From Chloroflexota bacterium (lineage in GTDB: Bacteria; Chloroflexota; Dormibacteria; Aeolococcales; Aeolococcaceae), in assembly GCA_005880985.1 (NCBI GenBank), contig VBIQ01000007.1, forward strand, positions 186,001 through 250,000: a stretch of 64,000 nucleotides of DNA, given 5' to 3'. Shown here in pieces: positions 21,357 through 30,107 of this stretch. Position 1 is the stretch's first letter, and each line of letters opens with the position of its first letter. The notes beneath the pieces were generated by a model. The model saw only the letters and a program-made list of their open reading frames with translations, had not been told where the DNA came from and ran no database searches. Position numbers and translations under genes: made by a program.

Positions 21357-21728
21357 CTACGTGAGCTCAGCCCGTCCTGCCCCGGACGTGTCCACGACAC
21401 AGAAGACGTTGCCCTCGGGGTCCTCGAGGAGGATGAAGTCATCCCCGGGCTCGGGGATGCGGGGGTGGCGGGCCGCGCCCAGCTCGAGCAACCGCCGCAC
21501 CTCCTCCGCCTGGTTGTCGGTATAGAGATCGAGGTGAAGGCGGTTCTTTCCGGCGCGCTTCTCGGGAACCAGCTGGAGGGAGATGTTGACGCGCCTTCCC
21601 TGGGGATCCCGGAGGACCGTGAAGCCCTCCTCGGGTGGGTCTCTGGGGACATAGCGAAGCGCCGCCTGCCAGAACGCCACCATCCGGGCGAGGTCATTGC
21701 AGTCGATCACCACGGATCCGACATGCAT
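21357..21728 (-). CDS. VOC (glyoxalase-like) family protein
   Basis: 123-residue vicinal-oxygen-chelate protein of the glyoxalase-like type. It has the first half SVVIDCNDLARMVAFWQAALRYVPRDPP, the central strand NRLHLDLYTDN carrying a likely metal His, and the closing DDFILLEDPEGNVFCVVDT, which are standard for this subgroup. The ATG at 21728 is chosen, with GGGAG about 8 bases upstream; the longer frame adds a poorly conserved stretch. It is divergent from a second SnoaL-like gene and immediately upstream of the MarR-GNAT promoter. Substrate unknown; a resistance or detoxification role is a guess. Confidence 0.82.
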   Translation of the reverse strand: MHVGSVVIDCNDLARMVAFWQAALRYVPRDPPEEGFTVLRDPQGRRVNISLQLVPEKRAGKNRLHLDLYTDNQAEEVRRLLELGAARHPRIPEPGDDFILLEDPEGNVFCVVDTSGAGRAELT

Positions 21729-21921
21729 TCGACATCTCCCTATCCCCCTCCCCGGATCAACCGAGCGCACGGGGACTGCGTCGCCGGTATCGTGGCATAG
21801 GCGAAGCGACGCATTCCCGACAGGGTGTCCTGGCTATTGACACCCGACCCACCCTGGACCACGATGCGGCCACCGGCCAAGCGCCGGCCAGCACGAGACC
21901 AGATGGAGAGGAGGGCGCTAC

Positions 21922-22356
21922 ATGTCGCTTGAGCAGAACAAGGCGATCTGCCGGCGGGTGCACGACGACGTCTTCGAGGGTGGGCGGCTCGAGGTCTGCG
22001 ATGAGATCGTCGCTCCCGACGCTCAGTATCACGGACCTGGATTTCCTCCGGGCCGCGGCCCCGAGGTGATGAAGCAGGACGCCACCATCTACCGCACCGC
22101 CTTTCGCTTCGACAGGCTCGTTCGCGACCTCGAGCTTGCCGAGGGCGATCTGGTGACGCACTACTGGACCTTCACCGGCACCCACGTCGGCGACCTGGGC
22201 GACATCAAGCCCACCGGGCGTCAGGTCACCATCAGCGGTGTCGACGTCTTTCGGCTGAAGGACGGCCGGATCACCGACTTCTACCAGCAGTGGGATCAGA
22301 TGGGGATGATGCAGCAGCTCGGCGTCGTTCCCTCGGCAGCGCCTGCGCGGGCCTGA
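21922..22356 (+). CDS. SnoaL-like ester cyclase family protein
   Basis: 144-residue protein of the SnoaL/ester cyclase group. Visible features are the early helix QNKAICRRVHDDVFEGGRLEVCDEIV, the strand pattern GDLVTHYWTFTGTHVGDLG with KPTGRQVTISGVDVFRLKDGRI, and the ending DFYQQWDQMGMMQQLGV, which is typical of the group. GGAGG lies about 9 bases before the ATG. TTGACA at 21837 followed by CACGAT at 17 bases is a possible promoter. It forms a divergent pair with the VOC gene to its left. Confidence 0.8.
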   Translation: MSLEQNKAICRRVHDDVFEGGRLEVCDEIVAPDAQYHGPGFPPGRGPEVMKQDATIYRTAFRFDRLVRDLELAEGDLVTHYWTFTGTHVGDLGDIKPTGRQVTISGVDVFRLKDGRITDFYQQWDQMGMMQQLGVVPSAAPARA

Positions 22357-22435
22357 GCCACACGACAGGGTGGCGTCGCGCTCCACGGGGCGCGGCGCTG
22401 CCGCTTTTCCGGAACCTCCAGACCGACGCAGAGTC

Positions 22436-23512
22436 CTACCCGGCGAGTCCAGGTAGGCCGGAGGCGGTAGCCTTTATCAGCGCGTAATCCACCATCTGGG
22501 GGACGCGCTCGCCGTAGTGCTCGAACCCCTCCCCCACCGTCATCCCCATCAGGTAGCGCGCGTGGATGCCCTCGGCCACGATCGCCAGCTTGTAGTAGCC
22601 GAGGCACGTGTACCAGTCGAGAGCGCTGGCGTCGCGACCACCTCGTGCGGCGTACTCGCGCACCAGCTCGGCACGGGTGAGAAAGCCCTCCTGCACCGTC
22701 AGCGGCGCCGGTGACAGAGCTCCCGCCACCTCGGCGGGATCGCTGCGATCGGCCCAGTACACCATCAGCAGGCCCAAGTCGGCGAGCGGATCACCGAGCG
22801 TGCACATCTCCCAGTCGAGCACGGCGACGATCCGACCCGGGTCGTCCAGCGCCAGCATGGTGTTGTCGAGGCGGTAGTCACCGTGCACGATCGCCGGCGG
22901 CCCGGACTCGGGGAGCCCCGCCTCCAGGCGCCGGCGGAGCTCCTCCATCTGGGGAAGCTCGCGCGTCTTGGACAGCTCCCACTGCTGCCACCATCGTCGC
23001 AGCTGGCGCTCCAGGAAACCGGCCGGCTTGCCGAAGCCCTCGAGACCGACGGCTGCCGGCTCGACCGCGTGCAGGGCGGAGAGCGTCTCCATCAGCGCCA
23101 GCGACATCGCCCGCCGCGTCTCGGGGACGTCGGCATAGTCGGGCGGCAGGCAGTCGCGGACGATGTGGCCGTGGACGCGTTGCATCACGTAGAAGTCGAC
23201 CCCGAGCACGTCGTGGTCCTGGCAGAACGCGATCGTCAGCGGCACTGGGATGCTGGTCGGCCCCAGCGCGCTGATCACCCGGAACTCGCGGGCCATGTCG
23301 TGCGCGGTCGGCAGCACATGGGCGAGCGGAGGCCGGCGCAGCACCCACTCGCGTGCGTCATCCGCGATGACGTAGGTGAGGTTCGACCGGCCGCCGGCGA
23401 TCAGCGTGGCGCGCAGCTCACCCTGCAGCCCGCCGACGTGCGGTGCCAGCCAGGCGGCGATGGCCGGCAGGTCGACCCCTTTGGGAACGCTGGTGGTCTC
23501 GATCTCGCTCAC
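22436..23512 (-). CDS. Aminoglycoside-phosphotransferase-like kinase (ACAD10/FadE36 type)
   Basis: 358-residue APH-family protein with a kinase-like fold. The N-lobe has GGRSNLTYVI and WVLRRPP with the nucleotide Lys/Arg region. The catalytic loop is VHGDYRLDNTM and the metal Asp lies in VLDWEMCTLGDPLADLG. The long PLAHVLPTAHDMAREFRV stretch and the tail are characteristic of the subgroup related to the kinase domain of acyl-CoA dehydrogenase 10, thought to phosphorylate hydroxyacyl-CoA, rather than antibiotic kinases. The GTG at 23512 is set by the protein start; TACCCT at 23527-23522 lies 9 bases upstream, a leaderless arrangement. It is divergent from a glycerophosphodiesterase gene. Confidence 0.8.
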   Translation of the reverse strand: MSEIETTSVPKGVDLPAIAAWLAPHVGGLQGELRATLIAGGRSNLTYVIADDAREWVLRRPPLAHVLPTAHDMAREFRVISALGPTSIPVPLTIAFCQDHDVLGVDFYVMQRVHGHIVRDCLPPDYADVPETRRAMSLALMETLSALHAVEPAAVGLEGFGKPAGFLERQLRRWWQQWELSKTRELPQMEELRRRLEAGLPESGPPAIVHGDYRLDNTMLALDDPGRIVAVLDWEMCTLGDPLADLGLLMVYWADRSDPAEVAGALSPAPLTVQEGFLTRAELVREYAARGGRDASALDWYTCLGYYKLAIVAEGIHARYLMGMTVGEGFEHYGERVPQMVDYALIKATASGLPGLAG

Positions 23513-23521
23513 GGGTCGAGT

Positions 23522-23527
23522 AGGGTA
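23522..23527 (-). promoter_or_regulatory. Candidate -10 element TACCCT for the phosphotransferase gene
   Basis: Minus-strand TACCCT ends 9 bases before the GTG at 23512 with no Shine-Dalgarno sequence between. It lies in the 69-base divergent region shared with the glycerophosphodiesterase gene. No clear -35 box. Confidence 0.3.
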
Positions 23528-23568
23528 GCTGCCTCGAGGAGCACGCGTGGGTATCCGCCTGGCTGCGC

Positions 23569-23574
23569 TATCGT
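23569..23574 (+). promoter_or_regulatory. Candidate -10 element TATCGT for the glycerophosphodiesterase gene
   Basis: TATCGT ends 7 bases before the GTG at 23582, as in leaderless genes, and there is no Shine-Dalgarno sequence. No clear -35 box. Confidence 0.35.
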
Positions 23575-23581
23575 CGCCGCG

Positions 23582-24388
23582 GTGCGCGCGTTCCTCGAGT
23601 GGCCCGGACCGATCCCCTTCGCGCATCGCGGCGGCGCCGAGGAACTGCCCGAGAACACCGTCCCCGCATTCGCCGCGGCGATCGACCTCGGCTACCGCCA
23701 CCTCGAGACCGACGTCCACCTCAGTCGCGACGGCGTGGTCATGGCCTTTCACGACGATGTCCTCGACCGGGTCACCGACGGACGCGGGGCCATCGGCTCA
23801 CTCAGCGCCGCCGAGATCGAAGCCGCGGATGCCGGGTACGGCTTCAGCCCCGACGGGGGAAGCACCTTCCCGTGGCGCGGTTGCGGCCTGCGAGTGCCGA
23901 GGCTGGCCGAGCTGCTGGAGCGGTGGCCCGAGGCGCGCATCAACATCGACACCAAGTCGGACGCCGTGGTCGCCCCCCTGATTGCGTTGCTCCGGCAGAT
24001 GAACGCCTTCGACCGGGTGTGCGTGGGTTCCTTCTCCGATGCTCGCATCGCGCGTGTCCGGCGGCTCGCCGAAGCCCGAGTCTGCACCTCGATGGGCCCG
24101 CGCGCGGCGACCGCGGCGCGCTTCGCCTCCTACATCGGGCGCATTCCCCGCCTCGGCGCCGACTGTCTCCAGATCCCCGTCAGCAACCGCGGCGTGCGCC
24201 TGGTCGATCAGGTGATGGTCCGCGCGGCGCACCGGTCGGGGATCGCGGTGCACGTCTGGACGATCGACGACGAGGGGCAGATGGAGCTGCTGCTCGACCT
24301 CGGCGTGGACGGCATCATGACCGATCGGCCTCGCCTGCTCCGGGACGTCCTCCGGCGTCGTGGCGCGTGGTTCGGTGCAGAGGTGTAG
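23582..24388 (+). CDS. glpQ: Glycerophosphodiester phosphodiesterase
   Basis: 268-residue TIM-barrel enzyme that releases glycerol-3-phosphate from glycerophosphodiesters. Hallmarks in order are AHRGGAEELPENTVPAF (HRG..ENT, with catalytic His and metal Glu), ETDVHLSRDGVVMAFHDDVLDRVTDG (ETDV and the second catalytic His), and the C-terminal VHVWTIDDEGQM...GVDGIMTDRP. The start is GTG 23582; the open frame reaches far upstream only because it runs antisense to the phosphotransferase. No signal peptide, so it is probably cytosolic. Symbol by family. Confidence 0.88.
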   Translation: MRAFLEWPGPIPFAHRGGAEELPENTVPAFAAAIDLGYRHLETDVHLSRDGVVMAFHDDVLDRVTDGRGAIGSLSAAEIEAADAGYGFSPDGGSTFPWRGCGLRVPRLAELLERWPEARINIDTKSDAVVAPLIALLRQMNAFDRVCVGSFSDARIARVRRLAEARVCTSMGPRAATAARFASYIGRIPRLGADCLQIPVSNRGVRLVDQVMVRAAHRSGIAVHVWTIDDEGQMELLLDLGVDGIMTDRPRLLRDVLRRRGAWFGAEV

Positions 24389-24397
24389 AACGTATCC

Positions 24398-24943
24398 ATG
24401 CCGCTGCTTCCGAGCGACCGTCTCCACGAGCTCTACCGCCTTCATTTCGAGGAGGCGCGCCGCGAGCGGATGTTCCTGTCGTCGACGTCCTTCTTCGCTG
24501 CCTTCGCGACCGCCCGGGCCATCACCCATGCCATCCGGCGTGGCGTCGGCCCGTTCCACAATCTGTCGACCGGCGGCCACCACCTCCACCACCTCGTGTT
24601 CGGGATCACCGGCCTTCTCACGACCGGCTATCTGTGGCTGCTGGAGGTGGGGACGGGCGCGCACGGCGACGATGACGCACTCTCGCGCGTCACCGCGCTG
24701 CTCTTCGGCGCGGCCGCGGCGCTGACCTTGGACGAGTTCGCGCTGTGGCTCAACCTCGAGGACGTCTATTGGGCACGCGAGGGACGCGAGAGTATCGACG
24801 CGGTCGTCCTCCTCGGCGCCGTGCTGTCGATGGGCCTGTGGGGCGGCGACTTCTTCCGGGCGGTGTCGGCAGAGATGCGGCGGGCGGAGGGGGTTGCCCC
24901 GCGCGCTATGGAAGCCGCCGGCGCCTCCGCAGGCTCGCGATGA
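24398..24943 (+). CDS. Integral membrane protein with HHLHH motif
   Basis: 181-residue protein of a conserved actinobacterial-type hypothetical membrane family. It has about four hydrophobic segments. Conserved-looking polar motifs are GGHHLHHLVFG (His61, His62, His64, His65) and TLDEFALWLNLEDVYWAREGRESIDA. Clustered His followed by Asp/Glu next to helices suggests metal binding, possibly a membrane di-iron or related site, but this is inference. It begins 9 bases after the glycerophosphodiesterase stop, so the two are probably cotranscribed. Its last 38 bases overlap the convergent esterase gene. Confidence 0.65.
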   Translation: MPLLPSDRLHELYRLHFEEARRERMFLSSTSFFAAFATARAITHAIRRGVGPFHNLSTGGHHLHHLVFGITGLLTTGYLWLLEVGTGAHGDDDALSRVTALLFGAAAALTLDEFALWLNLEDVYWAREGRESIDAVVLLGAVLSMGLWGGDFFRAVSAEMRRAEGVAPRAMEAAGASAGSR

Positions 24944-26471
24944 CGACCAGGCCAGCACCGGCGGCGATCGCGGAGCCGGCGCCTTCTGCGGTGGTGTTGG
25001 GAAGCGCTGCGGGAGGCCCACCACCGGTCGATCCGCTCGCTCCCCCGCCCGCCGGGACTGCCGCCACGGCCCTCTGCGGAGTGATGGTCACCGCGGCCGT
25101 CTCCCAGTAGCTGGGATCGCCAGCCTCGGCGGCACGCTCCTGCGGCGTGTACTGTTGGAGGGAGTGCGACGGTCCGAGGGTGACGTCGAAACTCAGCCGG
25201 CCGGCCGCGTCGGCCACCGCCGTCGCCGGTGACGCCCCGGCCCGCGCCCCCGACACCGACAGCGCATAGGCACCACCCGGCCGGTAGAGCGGTGCGCTCA
25301 GCAGGCTCACAGCGCCGCTGCCGCGCAGCGTTATCCCGCCGCTCGACACGCCGGCGAGCTCGAGGAACTCGACCACGTCGCGATGGGTCGTCGCCTGCCA
25401 TCCCCAGACGGTGAAGGCCGTCTCCATCGACCTGTGGCTCCAGCTCGCGGGATAGGCTGCGGGGTGGGCGAAGACCGCGGCGATGAACGGCCACGCCTGG
25501 TGAAGATCGTTCTGCCAGTGCCACCAGTTGTGACCGCCCTGCGGGTAGGGCGTGAAGGTGTACGGCACCCCAGCCTGGGTCAGCGCGGCGGCAAATCCCG
25601 CGTTCATGCTGAAGATGGCCGATTCGGTCGCCAGGCCACCGGGATCGTTGTCGTCCGGTGCCGGTCCGCCGGGGACACCCTCACCCGTTGCGAACCAGAG
25701 CGGTACCAAAGCCAGGTTGCTGGCGAGGTCGCTGGGATTGTGCCCGCGCCAGCGCACCTCCTGTTCCTGCCATGAACCCCAGACGGCATCGGTGGGTGTG
25801 CCGAAGTGATCGTGCAGCGCCATGAAGGCGGCCGGCTCCAGGTAGGGGATGCCGGTGGTGTTCACCGCACCCGAGAAGCTCAATGCCGCCGCGAACAGGT
25901 CGGGATGCCGGGCTGCGTCCGCCATCGCTCCAAAACCGCCCATGCTCAACCCCGCCACCACCCGCCCGGCGCGAGTCGCCTGGGTCCGGAAGTTGGCGTC
26001 GGTGAAGGCGACCAGCTGATCGATGTGGAAGTCCTCCCAACGGGGCGGCCCGAAGGCACCGTGGTTGAACCAGTTCGAATACCACCCGGCGTTGCTGTCC
26101 TTACCGGCGTCGGGCATCACCACGATCACATCCTTGTCAGCGGTGAATGCCTCGAGCGACTGCTGCCCGTCGTTGTTGGTGGTCCACGACGGGGCGGTGT
26201 CACCGGCGCCGTGAAGCAGGTAGAGCACCGGGTATCGGCTGGTGGAAGTCCCGTAGCCGGCGGGAAGCAGCACCCGGACCTTTGCCGCGGCAAGGGGCGG
26301 ATCGACCAGCGGGTCGGCGAAGCTCAGCTCGACCAGGCGCGAGTTGATCCACGTCGACGACGGCGACGGTGGTGGCGCAGTTGCGGCCCGCGCCGGCGCG
26401 AAGCCGGCCAGCGCCATCCCGGTGACAAGGCTGAGGAACGTGGCCGGCACCGCCGCCCGATGCCCGCTCAT
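24906..26471 (-). CDS. Secreted esterase (alpha/beta hydrolase) with sortase-like C-terminal signal
   Basis: 521-residue exported enzyme of the esterase D/tributyrin-esterase/antigen 85-like group. A signal peptide occupies residues 1 to about 29, cut after PARA. The nucleophile is Ser176 in AGLSMGGFGA, the oxyanion area follows YLLHGAGD, and the likely catalytic His is in GGHNWWHW. A beta-rich domain follows. The C terminus has LPNTT (490-494), a hydrophobic stretch and a RRRRR tail, like a cell-wall sorting signal. ATG 26471 has GGAAGG 7 bases upstream. The substrate is unknown. The terminal codons overlap a convergent membrane gene. Confidence 0.75.
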   Translation of the reverse strand: MSGHRAAVPATFLSLVTGMALAGFAPARAATAPPPSPSSTWINSRLVELSFADPLVDPPLAAAKVRVLLPAGYGTSTSRYPVLYLLHGAGDTAPSWTTNNDGQQSLEAFTADKDVIVVMPDAGKDSNAGWYSNWFNHGAFGPPRWEDFHIDQLVAFTDANFRTQATRAGRVVAGLSMGGFGAMADAARHPDLFAAALSFSGAVNTTGIPYLEPAAFMALHDHFGTPTDAVWGSWQEQEVRWRGHNPSDLASNLALVPLWFATGEGVPGGPAPDDNDPGGLATESAIFSMNAGFAAALTQAGVPYTFTPYPQGGHNWWHWQNDLHQAWPFIAAVFAHPAAYPASWSHRSMETAFTVWGWQATTHRDVVEFLELAGVSSGGITLRGSGAVSLLSAPLYRPGGAYALSVSGARAGASPATAVADAAGRLSFDVTLGPSHSLQQYTPQERAAEAGDPSYWETAAVTITPQRAVAAVPAGGGASGSTGGGPPAALPNTTAEGAGSAIAAGAGLVVIASLRRRRRLP

Positions 26472-26676
26472 CGGTGATCCTTCCGGACCGTCGCCATCTC
26501 GCACACCCAATCTAACGAGACCGCCGGCCGGTACCCGGCACTTCATCCCCAGTTCATCACCGACCCGGAGACTAGAGCGCCGGTATCATCCCGCCGGGAG
26601 CGCCGTGCTCGGGGTTGCGGACCGGTGCCACCTCGCTTTCTCTTCCCGCTGACAGCTGCGCCCAGAGGACAACGAT

Positions 26677-27449
26677 GTGACCATGGCCCCCGGTGCCCCG
26701 ACCGCGGAGTCCGCCGGCCGCGCGACCTCCGACGCCGCCTCCGCCAGCGAGCTGGTCAAGGTCTACGGGCACGGCGACACAGCGGTGCGCGCTCTCGACG
26801 GCATCACCATCGAGTTCCCCCGCGGTCAGTACTCGGCGGTGATGGGCCCGTCCGGCTCGGGAAAGTCCACGCTGATGCACTGCCTGGCCGGCCTCGACCG
26901 GTCACCTCGGGGTCGGTGAGCATCGACGGCACCGACCTCGGCACCCTCAACGACAAGGAGCTGACCCGCCTCCGCCGCGACAAGGTCGGCTTCATCTTCC
27001 AGGCCTACAACCTGGTGCCCACCCTCACCGCGCAGGAGAACATCCTGCTTCCTCTCTCGATTGCTCGCCGCTCGCCCGATCCGGCGTGGTACGCGTCCGT
27101 GATCGACACCATCGGGCTGCGCGACCGGCTCGCCCATCGGCCGTCCGAGCTGAGCGGCGGTCAGCAGCAGCGGGTCGCCGCCGCCAGGGCGCTGGTGTCG
27201 CGACCGGCGATCATCTTCGCCGACGAGCCGACGGGAAACCTCGACTCGAGATCCAGCGCCGAGCTGCTCGACTTCATGCGCCGCACCGTGGTCGAGCTGG
27301 GCCAGACCATCGTGATGGTGACCCACGACGCCACCGCCGCATCGTACGCGCAGCGCGTGGTCTTCCTCGCCGACGGCCGCATCGTCGACGAGATGCGGGC
27401 ACCCACCGCGGAGGCGGTCCTCGACCGGATCAAGGCCCTGGGCGGCTGA
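26677..27449 (+). pseudogene. ABC transporter ATP-binding protein (LolD/MacB type), single-base frameshift
   Basis: ATPase of a MacB/FtsX-class exporter. The first part reads in one frame with Walker A GPSGSGKST. The rest reads in another frame with the Q-loop FQAYNLVP, signature LSGGQQQR and Walker B IIFADEPTGNLD. The break is at about 26899-26902, where cgaccggtcacc appears in place of an expected cgaccgggtcacc, so one G is missing. With that base restored the protein is 257 residues and normal. The start is GTG 26677, with AGAGGA 8 bases upstream; ATG 26683 is possible. It may be a true lesion, a sequencing error or, less likely, programmed slippage. Confidence 0.8.
26899..26902 (+). other. 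Frameshift site in ABC ATPase gene (one G missing)
   Basis: Between Walker A and the Q-loop the reading frame changes exactly once. The upstream frame ends 5 codons later, while the downstream frame carries the rest of the ATPase motifs. One extra G in the CCGG run repairs the gene. Confidence 0.8.
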
Positions 27450-27450
27450 C

Positions 27451-30013
27451 GTGTTCCGCGTCAGTCTCAAGGGGATCCTCGGCCACAAGCTGCGCCTGGC
27501 GCTCACCGCCCTGGCGGTCACGCTCGGAGTGAGCCTGGTCGCGGGGACGCTGGTCCTCACCGACACCATCAACGCGGCCTTTACCGATCTCTTCGGCCGT
27601 GTCGACCAGAACGTCGACGCCGTGGTTCGGGCTCATGCCACGTTCTCCGACAACCAGTCCCTGAACGGCGGTCGCGATCCGATCCCGGAGTCGGTGCTCG
27701 GCCAGGTGAGCAACGTCGGCGGGGTGCGCGCGGCCGCCGGGGGCGTGCTCGGCTACGCGCAGATCATCGGCCGCAACGGCAAGGCGATCGAGCCCGCGGG
27801 AGGAGCCCCCACGCTCGGGGTCTCGGTGTCGCCGGTGCGCCAGGTCGACAGCGTCAGCACCGCCAGCGGAAGGCTTCCCACCTCGTCCGGCGACGCGGTC
27901 ATCGACGTCAAGACGGCCGCCGGCAACGGCATCCACGTGGGCGACCGGGTGAAGATCCTGTTCATCAACGGGCCCGGGACCTTCACCGTCGTCGGCACCA
28001 TCCGCTACGGAAACGCCGACAGCCTGGCCAACGCGACTCTTGCCGCCTTCGACCTGCGAACGGCTCAGCACGTGATGAACCGCAGCGGCCAGTTCGACGA
28101 GATCCGGGTGGTCGCCGATTCGGGTGTCAGCCAGACCACCGTCCGCGACCACATCAACCAGGCACTCGGCGGCCGCTACGAGGTGTTGACCGGCGCCGAC
28201 TACACCGCCTCCAACACCAAGTCCATAACCGACCAGCTCGGTTTCATCACCACCGCCCTGCTCGTCTTCGCTGCCATCGCCCTCTTCGTCGGCGCCTTCA
28301 TCATCTTCAACACCTTCTCCATCCTGCTGGTGCAGCGCACCCGCGAACTGGCGCTGCTGCGAGCGCTGGGAGCCTCGGCGCGCCAGGTGATCACCCTCGG
28401 TCCTGCTCGAGGCGCTCACCGTCGGTCTGGTCGCCTCGGTCGCCGGTCTCGGCCTCGGGGTGCTGATCGCAATGGGCCTCGAGGCGCTCTTCTCCGCCAG
28501 CGGGGCCACCCTGCCGACCACCAGCCTGCAGTTCCACGGGCGCACCGTGATCTGGTCCTTCGTCGTCGGCGTCGGCGTCACCCTGATCGCGGCGCTCGGG
28601 CCGGCCCGCCGGGTGCGCGCCGTCCCGCCGGTGGCGGCGATGCGGGACGACGCCGTGGTCACAGCCGCGGTCGTCACCCGCCGGCGCATCGTCAGCGGCA
28701 CCCTGACCACCGCCGTCGCCCTGGCAGTCCTTCTCTTCGGCCTTGTCGGATCGAGCAGCCAGGCGCTGCCGCTGGTCGGCATCGGGGCGCTGCTCACCTT
28801 CATCGGCGCCGGCATCCTGGCACCGCTGGTGGCCCGCCCGTCGGCACGCATCATCGGCTGGCCGCTCAGCCGCGGCCTCGGATTCTCGGGAAAGCTGGGA
28901 CGCGAGAACGCGATGCGCAACCCGCTTCGCACCTCCCGCACCGCCGCCGCGCTGATGATCGGCATCGGCATCATCGGCTTCTTCACCATCGTGGCCTCGT
29001 CCTTCAAGGCCTCGGTCGCCGACACCATCAACAACGCCATCGGCGCCGACTTCATCGTCAACCACTTCACCGGCAGCAGCCCGGGATTCAGCACCGATGT
29101 CGCCCGCCGCATCCAGCGTGTCCCCCTGGTCGCCAGCACCGCCGAGTTCCGGTTCGGCAACTGGAAAGATGGCTCCGGCAAGACCCAGCAGCTGTCGGCA
29201 GCCGATCCCCAGGCCTTCAGCAGCGGGATCTTCAAGTTGAACATGGTCCAGGGCGGATACTCGGACCTGGGCGCTGGAAGTGTGTTCGTGTCCAAGCAAA
29301 CCGCGGACGCCGACGGTTTTCACATCGGTGACAGCCTTCCCATGACCTTCGCACGGACGGGTGCGCAACACCTGCGGATCTCCGGCATCTACGACAAGAG
29401 TAACAACGCGTTCGCCGGCGACTTCTTCATCTCGCTGTCCTCCTACCAGGTCAACTTCACCGACCAGCTCGACAGCGTGGTCGGCGTCGACGTGAGATCC
29501 GGGGTCACACCCGCGGCCGGCAAGCAGGCACTGCAGGCCGCACTGGTCGACTATCCACAACTCAAGATCGACGATCAGGCCAGCCTCAAGAGGTCGAACG
29601 AGGACCAGATCAACCAGTTGCTGAACATCATCTACGTGCTGCTCGCCCTGGCGGTCTTCATCGCCCTCTTCGGCATCGTCAACACCCTGGCCCTGTCGGT
29701 CTTCGAGCGGACCCGCGAGATCGGGCTCCTCCGCGCGGTGGGCATGGCCCGCCGTCAGGTCCGGCGGATGATCACCTACGAGTCCGTGATCGTCGCCGTC
29801 ATCGGCGCCTACCTGGGGGTGATCATCGGATCCTTCTTCGGCTGGGCGACCACCAAGGCCCTTCACGACTCCGGGGTGACCAACTTCTCCTATCCGCTCG
29901 CCACCCTGGTGATCTTCGTGGTGCTGGCCGGGGTCGCGGGGGTCGTCGCCGGCTTCTTCCCCGCCCGCCGCGCCGCCCGCATCGACGTGCTGCGGGCAAT
30001 CACCACCGAGTAG
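27451..30013 (+). pseudogene. MacB/FtsX-type ABC transporter permease, single-base frameshift
   Basis: About 853-residue permease with two FtsX modules. The N-terminal helix LALTALAVTLGVSLVAGTLVLTDTIN and the first periplasmic (MacB_PCD) domain precede a three-helix FtsX block, then a second helix and MacB_PCD domain and a final FtsX block ending ARRAARIDVLRAITTE. The total of 2563 bases is one over a multiple of three: at 28399-28400 an extra G (ctcggtcctg for ctcgtcctg) shifts the frame inside the first FtsX block. Both halves are otherwise fully open. The GTG start follows the ATPase stop after one base, so the two form an operon. Substrate unknown; the family exports lipoproteins, lipids or peptides. 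Confidence 0.8.
28399..28400 (+). other. Frameshift site in ABC permease gene (one extra G)
   Basis: Removing one G restores a continuous frame through the FtsX motif RALGASARQVITLVLLEA. The shift is opposite in sign to the one in the neighbouring ATPase gene. Confidence 0.8.
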
Positions 30014-30065
30014 TCGTCGCAAGCGCCGGCGCGGCAGGCCGCCCCGGCCCCGGGTGCCGGACGGC

Positions 30066-30094
30066 TTGACGCCCGAAGATGTTCGTTGTACAAA
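30066..30094 (+). promoter_or_regulatory. Promoter of the TetR gene
   Basis: TTGACG (30066-30071), 17-base spacer, TACAAA (30089-30094), then 13 bases to the GTG at 30108. Spacing is ideal and supports the GTG as the start. Confidence 0.6.
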
Positions 30095-30098
30095 CATC
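30078..30098. promoter_or_regulatory. Likely TetR operator
   Basis: Inverted repeat with arms GATGTTCGT and ACAAACATC around TGT; eight of nine arm positions pair and TTGTACAA in the middle is a perfect palindrome. It covers the -10 box of the promoter for the adjacent TetR gene, so autorepression, and control of the downstream acyl-CoA dehydrogenase in the same transcript, is likely. Confidence 0.7.
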
Positions 30099-30107
30099 TC
30101 CACCGTC

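Noticed and set aside
26625-26905. A separate gene upstream in the frame of the ABC ATPase C-terminal half
   Set aside because: The upstream part of that frame has no motif and overlaps the true N-terminal half with Walker A; a frameshift explains it better.
30014-30060. GC-rich hairpins after the ABC permease as a terminator
   Set aside because: Stems can be drawn, but no T-run follows and such stems are common at this GC content. No convincing intrinsic terminator was found anywhere in the window.
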